DNA of 64,000 nucleotides from Streptomyces malaysiensis subsp. samsunensis. GTDB lineage: Bacteria; Actinomycetota; Actinomycetes; Streptomycetales; Streptomycetaceae. The notes under the pieces are model-generated. The model made no database searches, was not told the DNA's origin, and worked only from the letters and a program-made list of their open reading frames with translations. Position numbers and translations under genes: made by a program. Below, one piece after another: positions 1 through 9,128 of the stretch. Within the stretch, counting starts at the first letter, position 1; every line of letters starts with the position of its first letter. Where the stretch lies: NCBI RefSeq assembly GCF_024519315.1, contig NZ_JANIIC010000030.1, positions 1 to 64,000 of the forward strand. Direction: 5' to 3'.

Positions 1-1059
1 CAGGTCAAAGCGTCGCAGGAAGGACTGCCAGCAGCGGTCCACGTCGTCCGCGGTGGCGCCGGTGCGTGACCACCACAGCCAGACCGGCTTGTTCGCCCCG
101 CCGCTGGGCAGCTTCTCCACGACCAGGCGGACGACGGTGCCCTCGATGATGGGCAACGGCCCGTCGTGGCCGAGCCAGGCCGCCCGCCGTGTCAGCCGCG
201 GGTGAAGCTGGTCCCACGCCTGCGCGGTCGCCTTCCCGTAGAGCCGGGTGTCCGTGACCGTCACGGCCTGCTCGGCACCCCAGGTGGCTGGGGTGCCGAA
301 GACGAACTCGCCACCGTGCTTGGGCGGTCGACCGCCTTTCGGGTCATGGACACGCGGCGGCGTCGGCCGCCGCATGACGCGGTCGGAGCGGAGCCGACCG
401 AGGATCTGCACCGGCAGGTCGCCCAGCAGGTGGGCGATGCGCGGTGCGTCGTAGCCGGCGTCCAGCACCACCAGGATCTCCGGGTCGCCGTCACCCCACT
501 GGCCTGCGGCGACGAGCCGCTCGACGACTTCGCGGATCTGGACCGTGGTCACCGCGGCGACATCCGCCCCGGGCTCCAGGCGGACCGCGTCCAGCACCGC
601 CGTCCAGGACGTGCGGCCGGTCTCCAGCGCGGCGACCACCGAGTACGGCCAGCCCGGCACCATCTGGTGTTTGCCCTCACCCCTGCCGTATGTGTGGCAG
701 AAGGCCCGGTCAGGGCATGTGCCGGCGTCCGGCCGCAGCCACGGCGAGACGTCCGCAGCCAGCACCAGGCGGCCGTCGGCCGCTCTCGGCAGCGGCACCC
801 CGGCCACCGCCCGGCGCAACCGCTCGACATCGATGTGACCACGGTTGAGCCCGCCGTACAGGGCTCCATGGCCGCGGCGGTGTTCCGGCGCGAGAGCCAG
901 GTCCACCAGTGTTTTCACCGGGCCATCCGTGCACAGCAGGGCGTCGCTCAGCTCGAACAGGGCATCCCCGCGTCCGCTCAGGCACTCGTAGAACTCCGCC
1001 CGGAAGCGTGACAGCGTTGCGAACGCCTCCCGCTTGTCGGGCTGTTGCAGCACACTCAT
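1..1059 (-). CDS. DDE transposase (IS701/IS4-like), 3' end beyond window
   Basis: Read on the minus strand, the frame is open from ATG at 1059 to the window edge: 353 codons and no stop. I recognise an actinobacterial DDE-type transposase from its start (MSVLQQPDKREAFATL) and from blocks such as ADVSPWLRPDAGTCPDRAFC, followed by VVLDAGYDAPRIAHLLGDLP, where an acidic catalytic residue would lie. It would cut and rejoin the ends of its own insertion sequence. It is the only transposase frame here without a stop or frameshift, so this copy could be active if the missing C-terminus is intact. The family assignment is from memory of similar proteins; no terminal inverted repeat was identified. Confidence 0.85.
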   Translation of the reverse strand, partial: MSVLQQPDKREAFATLSRFRAEFYECLSGRGDALFELSDALLCTDGPVKTLVDLALAPEHRRGHGALYGGLNRGHIDVERLRRAVAGVPLPRAADGRLVLAADVSPWLRPDAGTCPDRAFCHTYGRGEGKHQMVPGWPYSVVAALETGRTSWTAVLDAVRLEPGADVAAVTTVQIREVVERLVAAGQWGDGDPEILVVLDAGYDAPRIAHLLGDLPVQILGRLRSDRVMRRPTPPRVHDPKGGRPPKHGGEFVFGTPATWGAEQAVTVTDTRLYGKATAQAWDQLHPRLTRRAAWLGHDGPLPIIEGTVVRLVVEKLPSGGANKPVWLWWSRTGATADDVDRCWQSFLRRFDL

Positions 1060-1359
1060 CTCCACGGCCCCGGTCTGGTCGCGTGCGTCCTTGGTCGGAG
1101 CACAGGATCAGGCCAGGGCCACCCACGTGTCCGGCGAATGCCCTGGTGAGCGAACCAAGTTCGAGTCGCGTTTCGACCCGGTGGATAAACGACAAGCTTA
1201 GTCGGCATCACCCATCGGTTGCCGGACAGCGTTTAGCTAACTCGCCACCGAAACCCGCAGGTGTTTCACCGCCGCCAACGTCAGGCCCACATCCTCCCCG
1301 GATACCTCGGCGGCCCGCGCCCCCGCTGCATCCTCGAACGGAACCGATTGGGTTTCGGA
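1060..1359. other. intergenic stretch upstream of transposase and downstream of MarR gene
   Basis: Three hundred bases with no convincing gene. It should contain the upstream end of the insertion sequence and the tail of the MarR unit, but I could not identify a terminal inverted repeat or target duplication by eye. Confidence 0.4.
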
Positions 1360-1791
1360 TCAATGGTGGTTGAAGCTCGGCGCTGTTCCCTGGGTGAGTG
1401 CGGTTGCCAGGGCGGCGAGGCGGTCGTGTTCCTCGGGTGTGAGACGGCTGAACCGGTCGGCGACCGATTCGGCGAAGCGCTCCCGCAGGCGTGCGATCAG
1501 CTGTTCGCCCTCCTGGGTGGCCGTTACGCGATTCACCCTACGGTCCTCGCTGTCGCGCTCTCTCGCCAACAGCCCTCGCTTCTCCAGCCGGTCGATCATG
1601 CCAGTGACATTGGTCCTGTCGCAGCCGAGAGTGATGGCCAGTTCACTGAAGGACGGCCGATCGGACGTCAGGACGCACAGCAGCTGGGCCTGCTGAGTGG
1701 TCAGGCCGAACTCGCGCCCGATGAGCGCGTAGAGGGCGGCGGCCTCGCGGTGCAGCGTGGCTACGGCCGTGGCAAGGGCGTGCGAGGTCAT
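1360..1791 (-). CDS. MarR family transcriptional regulator
   Basis: A 143-residue protein of normal MarR length. The winged helix-turn-helix is seen as FSELAITLGCDRTNVTGMID (about residues 48-67), followed by the wing RDSEDRRVNRVTATQEG (about 79-95). Flanking helices would form the dimer. Such proteins usually repress a neighbouring gene until a small phenolic or lipophilic ligand binds. It is divergent from the truncated SDR gene starting at 1877, with 85 bases between the two starts, so that SDR was probably its original target. Ligand and operator are unknown. Confidence 0.9.
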   Translation of the reverse strand: MTSHALATAVATLHREAAALYALIGREFGLTTQQAQLLCVLTSDRPSFSELAITLGCDRTNVTGMIDRLEKRGLLARERDSEDRRVNRVTATQEGEQLIARLRERFAESVADRFSRLTPEEHDRLAALATALTQGTAPSFNHH

Positions 1792-1876
1792 GGGGGACAG
1801 TCTAGATGATTGACGTTGTCGACCATTTACGAGACGATCTCACCTATCGACATCATCACCTTTTGAGGGCTCGGGT

Positions 1877-2271
1877 ATGCGCATGAACAGCAAGGTCGCG
1901 GTCGTGACGGGAGCATCCCGGGGAATCGGGCGCGCTGTCGCCGAACGGTTGGGGGCGGCTGGAGCCCGGGTGATCGTCAACTACCACTCGGACGCCGTCG
2001 CGGCGAAGGATGCCGTGACCGCCGTCGAGCGTGCGGGCGGACAGGCCACCGCGGTGCGAGCCGATGTGCGCGACCCGGCACAGCTGAGCTCCCTGTTCGA
2101 AGCGGCCGTCGAGGAGTACGGCGGGCTGGATGTCCTCGTCAGCAATGCCGGGAGGGCGTGGCAGATGTCTCTGGCGGACGCCACGGACGACGACTTGGAG
2201 CTGCACCTCACCATCAACACCTGGCCTGTCTTCAGAGCCCTGAAGGAAGCCTCGCTCCGTATGCGCGACGG
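1877..2271 (+). pseudogene. SDR family oxidoreductase, truncated after about 131 residues
   Basis: The start carries the Rossmann motif TGASRGIG (about residues 11-18), then VSNAG (about 87-91) where classical SDRs have NNAG, and an intact first half. A GAGGG ribosome site precedes the ATG. Homology stops at the point where SDRs read MRDGGRIVN: at about 2271 the sequence changes into an IS5-type transposase tail and the frame ends at 2290. The catalytic Tyr-x3-Lys segment is therefore missing and the product cannot be a working reductase. It is divergent from the MarR gene at 1360. Confidence 0.8.
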
Positions 2272-2430
2272 TGGGCGAACACCGGGCTGACGTCCCGCAC
2301 CGCAAACCGGCCCGGGCGGCCGCTGCTGAAGGGCGAGGAAGAGGACAATGCCGCGCACCGCAAGGTCCGCGCCCGGGTGGAGCATGTGATCGGCCGGATG
2401 AAGAACCACAAGATCCTCCGCGACTGCTGA
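2272..2430 (+). pseudogene. IS5 family transposase, C-terminal fragment
   Basis: The plus frame reads WANTGLTSRTANRPGRP, then HRKVRARVEHVIGRMKNHK and ILRDC before the stop. The HRxVRARVEHxxxRMK block is the C-terminal signature of IS5-type transposases. No N-terminal or DDE part is present. It abuts the truncated SDR, which suggests insertion followed by deletion. Confidence 0.75.
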
Positions 2431-2456
2431 CAGCACGGCAACGGCCTCAACCCGCC

Positions 2457-3466
2457 TTAGCGGCCGAGGGCTTGGCGCACGGTCAGGTTGTGGTGCTTCC
2501 GCAGCCGGTACAGTTCCCAGCACGACAACACCGTCACCGACACCGGAGCGCCGAGCAGGAACACGATCCGGGCAAGGACGGGAACCTCGGCGTTCTCGTT
2601 GTTGATCACGTCGAGGGCGGCCATCACCCACACGAGCAAGGTGGCGAGGATCGGCGGCAGCACCTCGTGGATGTCGGCGGTGCGGAACACGTGCATGAGG
2701 CACAGCGCGATCCCGTACAGGGCGAAGCCCAGCGACCACGCGCAGAGGGTGACGAGGATGACCATGCCGGGGGTCCCGATGGCGTCACGGAAGCCGGCGG
2801 TCGCCGAGTCGGGTGCGACGGCGAGGGGGAACGTGGCCATGGACCCCATCAGAGCCGCCACCGCCCCGAAGGACTTCAGGGACCGACGCAGGTAGAGCCC
2901 GCGCAGCGCACCCTGCGCGGCGAACGCGAAAAGGGCGATCGCGAACGGGAAGGCGCACACGAGGACGAGTGTGCTGATCCAGCTCTGGTTGAACTTGTCG
3001 TCCGCGACGGTCTCGACGCCCTTGGCGGTGTCGACCGGTTTGTACGTCATGACCAGCACGAGCCAGGCGCCGAGGCCGAGCCCGGTCCGCCACATCTGGA
3101 TCTTGCGCACCGTCAGATCCTCGACGGTGTCCGGGCGCGAGGGGCGGAAAGCCCGCTGGGCGGCGTAGAAAGGGTTGTAGACGCACTTGAGGATCCGCTG
3201 CCCGCGCGTGAGCGGCGGCCGGGGCGGGCGCGGGAACGGCGGCTGCGGGCCACCGCCGGGCGGCTGTGGCGGGTACGGGCCCTGCGGATGCCCCGGGTAC
3301 CCCTGCGGCGGCACGGGCGCGGGCTGCGGCGGGTAGGGTCCCACGCCGGGTCCGCCGGGGTGCGGGTGGTGTCCGGCCCCGGGGTAGGGCCGGGACCTTG
3401 GCCCGGCTGTCCACCGGGTCCGGGTCCGCCCGTCGGACCCCAGTAACCATTGCCGTTCGTACTCAT
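2457..3466 (-). CDS. proline-rich polytopic membrane protein, frameshift near N-terminus
   Basis: The body of the protein (stop at 2457, open to 3344 and beyond) has a Pro/Gly/Gln-rich cytoplasmic head, then about six hydrophobic segments such as LGLGAWLVLVM, TLVLVCAFPFAIALFAF and VLPPILATLLVWVMAAL. The natural start appears to be ATG at 3466 (MSTNGNGYWGPTGG), 6 nt after a GGGGG ribosome site, but it lies in another frame. One extra base in the CCCCGGGG run at 3377-3384 would join the two into one continuous proline-rich leader. Otherwise translation would need a GTG at 3344 without a ribosome site. Function unknown; a homopolymer sequencing error is possible. Confidence 0.65.
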
Positions 3467-3692
3467 GCAGTGCCCCCGATGTTTGCTCTGTGCCGTGCGG
3501 GGCGCGGCTCGAACCGCCCGCTCAGCGCGCGGCGTGATCTTACCCATCGCGGAGGCCGAGAAGCACACGTTTCGGGACCGGCCTGGCACCGGTGGGTAAC
3601 GACCTGGGGTGCGATAGGGAGCGGCAGCGTTCCTCCGGCAGACCTGATCGCCCGACCCTGCTCGCCACGACCTGTAACCGTCTGTCATTCCG

Positions 3693-4050
3693 AAGCGGCT
3701 CAGGCCCTGTTCGCCTCGGTCGACCGGTGAGCGTCCGGCGGCCCTTTCGCCTCCGGGCGCTTTGGTGATCGAGCCGTCATTGGCGATCTGGTCCAGGACA
3801 AGGCCGACGATTCGGTCGTATGCCTTCAGGACTACGTGGCGAAGCAGGGCGAAGACGCCCAGCCGGATTCACTCGTCACGGCGGTTGCGGATCGTGGTGG
3901 CTGAGCAGGTGGTGTCCGCTATGGCTGGGCAGGAGCATCCGAAACGGAGGAGCCGGAGCAGCTTGTTGAAGATGATCCGGTCGCTGGGGCAGCAGCGCCG
4001 TGAATTGGTCCCGGAGGAGTTCGGTTGGCCATGATGGCAGTGCAGGCACA
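3693..4050 (-). pseudogene. IS5 family transposase remnant with internal deletion and frameshifts
   Basis: Reading the minus strand in shifting frames gives PALPSWPTELLRDQF, ALLPQRP, then NKLLRLLRFGCS, TTIRNRRDEWIRLGVFALL and YDRIVGLVLDQIANDGSITK. This is the N-terminal half of an IS5-type transposase, including the first acidic DGSITK block. A segment after ALLPQRPD is deleted and the C-terminal half is missing. Confidence 0.8.
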
Positions 4051-4194
4051 GGTCTCCTGGTGATCACAGAGCGTCGCAATTCCGTGATCACTGAGCTCTC
4101 GAAGAAGCTCCGGGCCGACTGGGCGACCTGGCGGATCTCGTTGTGGGGGAGTGGTATTCGCCCATATCGGATCCTGCTTTCGAGGAGTGGGGCC

Positions 4195-4398
4195 ACGAGA
4201 CGCTCTGACCGCCGTCGATCACGATGACTTCGCCCGTCATGAAGTCGGAGGCAGGGCCGGCGAGCGCCACGATCCAGGTGGATAGCTCGTCGGGGTGCGC
4301 GAACCGCCGGGCCTGAATGGCTCGCAGAATCTTCTGGGGGGAGTTCTTCGTCGGCGCGCATCTCGAACATTCATGTCGGTGGCGAGGTAGCCGGGGTG
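4195..4398 (-). pseudogene. SDR oxidoreductase, C-terminal remnant
   Basis: Minus-strand frames give HPGYLATDMN, a frameshift, RADEELP, then ARRFAHPDELSTWIVAL and DFMTGEVIVIDGGQSV. This is the substrate-loop and C-terminal part of a classical SDR of the gluconate dehydrogenase/3-oxoacyl reductase kind. The N-terminal half is absent, and it is a different gene from the SDR start at 1877. Confidence 0.75.
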
Positions 4399-4520
4399 CC
4401 GCATCCACAGCGCTTCGCCGGGCTGCACTTCTTCAACCCCGCTCCGCTCATGAAGGTGATCGAGCTCATGCGGGCCCTGTAGACCGACGAGAGTATCGTC
4501 GAGCGCGCATCGGCGGGGCG
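4399..4520 (+). pseudogene. 3-hydroxyacyl-CoA dehydrogenase fragment with in-frame amber codon
   Basis: The plus frame reads PHPQRFAGLHFFNPAPLMKV, then IELMRAL, TAG, TDESIVERASAG. HFFNPAPLMKLVE is the hallmark of the NAD-binding domain of FadB/PaaH-type 3-hydroxyacyl-CoA dehydrogenases, and the family normally has Gln where the TAG at 4480-4482 lies. About 40 residues remain, joined directly to the opposing SDR remnant. Confidence 0.75.
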
Positions 4521-4692
4521 GGTTCACTGGCGCGTATGTGATCGAGGCGGGTGGAAGGGACCGGTGAGGTTGATTACCCGGGAGTGGACACTGGCTGCGC
4601 GAGCATCCCGGCGTCGAGGTCGTGTGCCGTGACGGCTAGTACTGCAACGGTGCTTGCCGTGACTGCTGGTCAGTTCGGTCGTTGGGGTAGTT

Positions 4693-5430
4693 ATGGGTGG
4701 GGACCTTGCTGGTGTCAGGTTTTGGGCGAGTGAGCTGGACGCTGTGCACGAGCGGTTCGTGCACCGTTTCAGCAGGTCGGAGCCGCGGGAGTCGGCACTG
4801 GCCGATATGCGGGGTCTGATCGCTCCGCGGCAGCGCAAGAACGGCTGGACCTTGGCGGAGGAAGCCGGTCACGCAGGCCCTGACCGCATCCAGCGCATGC
4901 TGAACCGGATTGACTGGGACGCCGACGAGGTCCTCGATGACGTGCGCCGGTACGTGGTCGGCAACCTGGGTGACCGGGACGCCCCTATGCGGCAGCTGGC
5001 GGCCGGACGCTGATCGACCGCCGTTTGTATCTGCCCACGTCCTGGACGGACGACCGTGACCGGTGCCGCCGGGCCGGCATCGGCGACGAGGTGGCCTTCG
5101 AGACGAAAGTGGCGATGGCCAAGGCGATGGTCCGCCGCGCGATCGCGGAGAAGATCCCGTTCCGGCGGGTGACCGCGGACGCTGCCTACGGCTTCTCCAA
5201 AGGCTGGCGGTCGGAACTGGAGCGGGCCGATGTCTTCCACGTCATGGCCACCACGCGCCACGACACCGTCGTGACCCGCTGGGTCATCGACCACCCCGTC
5301 CACGACCTGTTTCCCGGCCTGGCGAGGCAGAAATGGAAGCGCCGTTCCTGCCGCGACGGCGCCCACGGGCGGCGCATCAACGACTGGGCACGGGTCGAGG
5401 TCAGACCCTGGCACCGGCCCGACCCCGATC
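4693..5430 (+). pseudogene. IS701 family transposase, internally deleted and truncated
   Basis: The first frame (4693-5013) gives FWASELDAVHERF, GLIAPRQRKNGWTLAEEAG and RIQRMLNRIDWDADEVLDD, a typical IS701 N-terminus. After about 4998 the frame changes to GRTLIDRRLYLPTSWTDDRD, RRAGIGDEVAFETK and VTADAAYG. The segment between them, which holds the first catalytic aspartate (VDETGFLKKG in relatives), is deleted. Homology ends near 5430, so the C-terminal catalytic part is missing too. Confidence 0.85.
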
Positions 5431-5541
5431 CGCAGACCGTCGGTGTGACCGTCAGCGTCACGGTGCATGCTGCGGTCCGGCTGACAGTGGGGTTCCCCGC
5501 TGCCTGGGGAGGCCGTCGGCTCTGCGGTCACCTCGCGGAGG

Positions 5542-6290
5542 TCATCTGCTCACTGGCTGATGGGGGGTGACCCGGACACCCGGGAATCCGTTGAGGACGG
5601 TGTTCTCGGCGGACTTATCACCGAGGAGGTGCAATCGGAAGAAGGAGCCGATGTACCGGCTCGTGGCGTCCTGCCGCTGGGGCGGGCTCCAGGTGTCTTG
5701 TGGGTCGCAGCTGGTGTCGTTGTCGTAGGCCCACTCGGAGTTGAGGAAGTTGTGGTTCGCGCCGGAGAGGTCGACCTCGTAGAAGGGGACCTTGTTCCGC
5801 CCGGCCGCGTTCTTGGCGAAAGTGCGACGGTTCATTACCGCGCCTCCGTCGCAGTCCCCGGCCAGCACCGCGAACGGGATCTGCGTGATGCGGTAGTTGA
5901 GGTGCTCGGGCGAATCCGGATCGGGAACGTGGTAGTCGGCAGGGGCGAGAGGGACCGCTGCCCGCAGGCGGACTCCGCGGGGGAGGTCAGCCTCGTGGAT
6001 ATCGGCTGCTTGCCAGGCCACGCCCCGGCCGCCGCGGGAATGTCCCATCAGCCCGACGTTGGTCAGATCGAGCCGGCCACGCAGCGCCCGCAGGGGCTCG
6101 GCCAGGGCCCCTCGCCGTCGTTCGCGTCACGGAGCATCTCCGGGTGCTTGTTCACCAGTGTGGCGCGCGCCATGTCGGCGGACGTGCCCAATTCCCCCGC
6201 GTTGATACCGTTCACGCTTACCGAAACGGCGACGAATCCCTGTTCCGCGAGCGATTTCGCAAGGTAGTCGTAACCTATGTAGCTCGGAGG
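5542..6290 (-). pseudogene. alpha/beta hydrolase, N-terminally truncated and frameshifted
   Basis: The minus frame from 6048 carries the nucleophile elbow GHSRGG (Ser in GxSxG) and ADYHVPDPDSPEHLNYRITQ, AVLAGDCDGG and a late VDLSGANHNFLN that would supply the acid and His of the triad. Upstream in a shifted frame, 6290-6100 still encodes SYIGYDYLAKSLAEQGFVAV and NKHPEMLRDANDGEG. One base change near 6100 breaks the reading frame. The first strands are missing beyond 6290. Relatives are secreted or cytoplasmic esterase/lipase-like proteins; substrate unknown. Confidence 0.75.
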
Positions 6291-6648
6291 TCGCCCTCTC
6301 CCTCTGTTCGATCCCCGGACGCTGACATGGTTCGTGTGCCGGGTCGCGCCACGAGAGGGTGTTCTCGATGGTGAGGCGGCGGGCCATGAGGCCGGTCATA
6401 CCGAGGCAGATCATGGCTTCGGGCCGGTGCGGGTGGGTTTCGAGGTCGAGCGGCAGGCGATGGTGGAGCACGTGTACCGCTCCGTCACCGAGGCGGTCGA
6501 GCTCCTGGTGGTTCGCCGCGACGCTCGCCGAAACCGTCAAAGCCGCTTCGGCGAAGGCGGCCCGAGCCGGGTGGGCGATACGGCCCGTGCCGCCCTCGTC
6601 CCCAACGGCCAGTGGGAATGATCCCCGTTGGGACAACCTCAATGGCCG
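6291..6648. other. unassigned stretch with an open minus frame
   Basis: A minus-strand frame is open over about 6334-6642 and encodes hydrophilic, protein-like sequence (for example NHQELDRLGDGAV and PEAMICLGMTGLMARRL). I do not recognise it. It joins the broken hydrolase at about 6290 and may itself be a fragment. Confidence 0.3.
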
Positions 6649-8178
6649 TCACCAACCGCCCCATCCTTGTCTCAGCTTCTTCTTGTCGATCTTTCCGACC
6701 GCGGTCGTCGGCAGCGATGGCACAATGACAACCTCCTTCGGCCGTTTGTAGCTGGTGAGCGCCCCGCGGGTGGCCGACCGGATCTCCTCGGCGCCGATGT
6801 CGGGACGGTCGGGCACGACGAAGGCGACGACGGCCTCGCCCCAGTCCGGGTGTGGTATCCCGGTCACAGCCACTTCTCGGACTCCGGGCACGCGAGCGAG
6901 CACCTGCTCGACCTCGGCGCAGTACACGTTCAGCCCGCCGGTGATGATCATGTCCTTCTTGCGGTCGACGAGGTAGAGATATCCATCATTGTCGAGATAG
7001 CCCAGGTCACCGGTATGCAGCCAGCCGTCGCGCAAGGTCTCGGCGGTTTCGGTTTCACGATTGAGGTATCCCTCCATCGTGTACGGAGTGCGTGCGACGA
7101 TTTCGCCGACCTCGCCCGGGCCGCAGACAGACCCGTCGTCGTGGACCTCGACCTGCGCCATGGCGACTGCCTGCCCGCAGCTGGACAGTCGGTGCGTGGC
7201 GCGGTCCAGCCGGTGATCGTCGCGGCGCAACCGAGTCAGGAAGTTGGGCGCTTCCGACTGTGCGTACAACTGCATGAACACCGGCCCGAAGGTGCGCAGC
7301 CCCTGCTCCAGGCGCTCTACGGCGATCGGCGCGGCGCCGTAGAGAATCGTGCGCACCGACGTGGTGTCGACGTCCGGCCGCTTCGTCACCGCGTCCAGCA
7401 AGCGGTAGATCATCGTCGGCACGAGGAAGAGATAGCTGACGTGATCGCGATCGATCCGCTCAAGTACGACATCGATCTCGAAGCCTTCCTCGATGAAGAC
7501 CGACGCACCCTTCGTCAGCGCCGCCTGTAGCAGGAACCCGGCGCTGTGCGGCAGGGGCGAGGTCAGCAGGAGGATGTCTTCCGCGACGAGTTCCATCTCG
7601 ATGACGTGCGACAGGAGGTTGGCCGCGATGCCTCGCTGGGTGTGCACCACGCCTTTGGGCCGACCGGTCGTGCCGCCGGTGTACATGATCAGCGCGTGCG
7701 TCTCCGGCGGCACGGCCGGTTCGGCCGTCAAGGGTTCGTGAGCAACCGCCTCGTCCCACGAGTCCGGGCCTCCGTCGCCACCGCGAACGATCACCCGCGG
7801 GTCGGCTCCAAGAGCCTTCGCCGCGTGGACCGAGCCCAGCCGGTCCTTCTCCACCAGGCACACCCGAGCACCGGAGTCCGCCACGATGTACGCCTGCTCA
7901 TCGGTCGACAGCATCAGGTTCACCGGCACCTTCGCCGCACCCAGCAACGCGATCGCCAGGTCGGCCACCACGTACTCCGCTCCGTTCCTCAAGATGACCA
8001 CCACCGGGTCGCCAGGGACTATGCCGCGCTCTTGGAGGTGGCCGGCGACCGCCCGCGCCGCCTGGTCCAGGTCGGCATACGACCACGTCCGGCCGTCGGT
8101 CACCAGCGCGGGACGTGCACCGTGGCGCCGAACCGCTGCGAGCAAGTAGTCACGGAGAACTGCGTCGGTTCCCATCAT
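6649..8178 (-). CDS. AMP-forming acyl-CoA synthetase
   Basis: A 509-residue ANL-superfamily enzyme that would activate a carboxylic acid to its CoA thioester through an acyl-adenylate. The P-loop-like motif MYTGGTTGRPKG lies at about residues 165-176. The adenylation motif GWLHTGDLGY is followed by VDRKKDMIITGG, and the C-terminal GKIDKKKLR carries the catalytic lysine region. I chose ATG 8178 (or 8175), 2 nt after the stop of the preceding gene, because an upstream extension would run antisense-like through that gene. It is the last gene of a long minus-strand unit with an amidohydrolase, an FAH-family hydrolase and an ABC importer, so it probably activates a breakdown product of the imported compound. 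Confidence 0.92.
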   Translation of the reverse strand: MMGTDAVLRDYLLAAVRRHGARPALVTDGRTWSYADLDQAARAVAGHLQERGIVPGDPVVVILRNGAEYVVADLAIALLGAAKVPVNLMLSTDEQAYIVADSGARVCLVEKDRLGSVHAAKALGADPRVIVRGGDGGPDSWDEAVAHEPLTAEPAVPPETHALIMYTGGTTGRPKGVVHTQRGIAANLLSHVIEMELVAEDILLLTSPLPHSAGFLLQAALTKGASVFIEEGFEIDVVLERIDRDHVSYLFLVPTMIYRLLDAVTKRPDVDTTSVRTILYGAAPIAVERLEQGLRTFGPVFMQLYAQSEAPNFLTRLRRDDHRLDRATHRLSSCGQAVAMAQVEVHDDGSVCGPGEVGEIVARTPYTMEGYLNRETETAETLRDGWLHTGDLGYLDNDGYLYLVDRKKDMIITGGLNVYCAEVEQVLARVPGVREVAVTGIPHPDWGEAVVAFVVPDRPDIGAEEIRSATRGALTSYKRPKEVVIVPSLPTTAVGKIDKKKLRQGWGGW

Positions 8179-8180
8179 GA

Positions 8181-9128
8181 TCAGACCCTGGTGACGATCG
8201 GGTGACCGAGCCACTTCACCGCGTCGGCGAGGGCAGCCGACCGTACCACCGGTTCGCCGTTCAGCTCGGCGTACGCCGCGTGGACGTTCAGGACGAACCG
8301 TTCGGGATCGAGCAGGTGCGTCCAGCCGGAGAGGTCGGCACTCTGCGCCACGCCGAGCGGAGTCAGTCCCTCCGCGATGCCACGTCGCGCCTCGCCGAGG
8401 ACGAAGCGGTAGTACCTCTCGTGCTCCGCGATCGTCTCCGTGAACCCGGCGGCGTCCAGGATCTCGCCGTGACCGGGCACGATGACCTCTGGCCGAAGGG
8501 AGGCCAACCACCCGAGGGAGTCGATCGCGCCGGACGGCCTGCCAGCCATGACCATCGGTGTATGCCCCGGGAACAGCAGGTCACCGGTGAACAGAACCCT
8601 CGCGTCAGGCACCCATACGATCAGGTCGCCATCGGTATGCGCCGTGTATCCGGGGTGGAGCAGATCCACCCGGCGGTCGCCGAGATGGATCGACATGTCG
8701 CCGGCGATCGCCAACTCGGGCGCTCGCAAGGTCAGGTCGCCGAACTCGGGCCTGGGCTCCCAGAAGCGGGGAAATGACCCGAGCGTGGTGTCGGCGAGCA
8801 GGCCGGCCCGCATGTTCTCGTGTCCGATCAGGCGCGTCGTGGTGGGGAGAAGGCAGTTCCCGTAGGTGTGGTCGCCGTGGTGATGGGTATTGATCGCGAA
8901 TTCCAGCGGTCGAGAGGGGCAGGCCGTCTCGATGGCCTCCAGGAACGCGCGCGTGCGCCGTTCCGTGGTGCAGGTGTCCACCACCGCGATCGATGTATCA
9001 CCGGCGATGAAGCCCGCGTTGTTGATCCACCAGGTGCCGTCCGGCTGAATCCAGGCGTAGACGTCGTCGGCGACCTCCACCAGACGGCCGTCCGGGGGCG
9101 GTGGGCAGACCTGGCCGACCGGGCTCAT
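8181..9128 (-). CDS. metallo-beta-lactamase fold hydrolase
   Basis: A 315-residue protein. The metal-binding motif HHHGDH lies at residues 82-87, and later LHPGYTAHTDGDL, LFTGDLLFPGHT and VIVPGHGE supply further ligands (Asp and His). The fold hydrolyses esters, thioesters or lactones, or acts as a glyoxalase II or sulfatase-like enzyme. Translation starts at ATG 9128, overlapping the permease stop by ATGA, so the two genes are coupled. Within this operon it could open a lactone or hydrolyse a thioester; that is inference. A longer frame running upstream to 10235 is a shadow of the permease. Confidence 0.9.
   Translation of the reverse strand: MSPVGQVCPPPPDGRLVEVADDVYAWIQPDGTWWINNAGFIAGDTSIAVVDTCTTERRTRAFLEAIETACPSRPLEFAINTHHHGDHTYGNCLLPTTTRLIGHENMRAGLLADTTLGSFPRFWEPRPEFGDLTLRAPELAIAGDMSIHLGDRRVDLLHPGYTAHTDGDLIVWVPDARVLFTGDLLFPGHTPMVMAGRPSGAIDSLGWLASLRPEVIVPGHGEILDAAGFTETIAEHERYYRFVLGEARRGIAEGLTPLGVAQSADLSGWTHLLDPERFVLNVHAAYAELNGEPVVRSAALADAVKWLGHPIVTRV

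Noticed and set aside
166..1011. Long plus-strand frame opposite the transposase
   Set aside because: Arg/His/Gln-rich shadow of the minus-strand transposase; no family motif.
1151..1180. GTTCGAGTC resembling a tRNA T-loop
   Set aside because: No acceptor or anticodon stems could be drawn around it.
2271..3446. 391-codon plus frame
   Set aside because: Antisense to the membrane protein; composition is that of a high-GC shadow frame.
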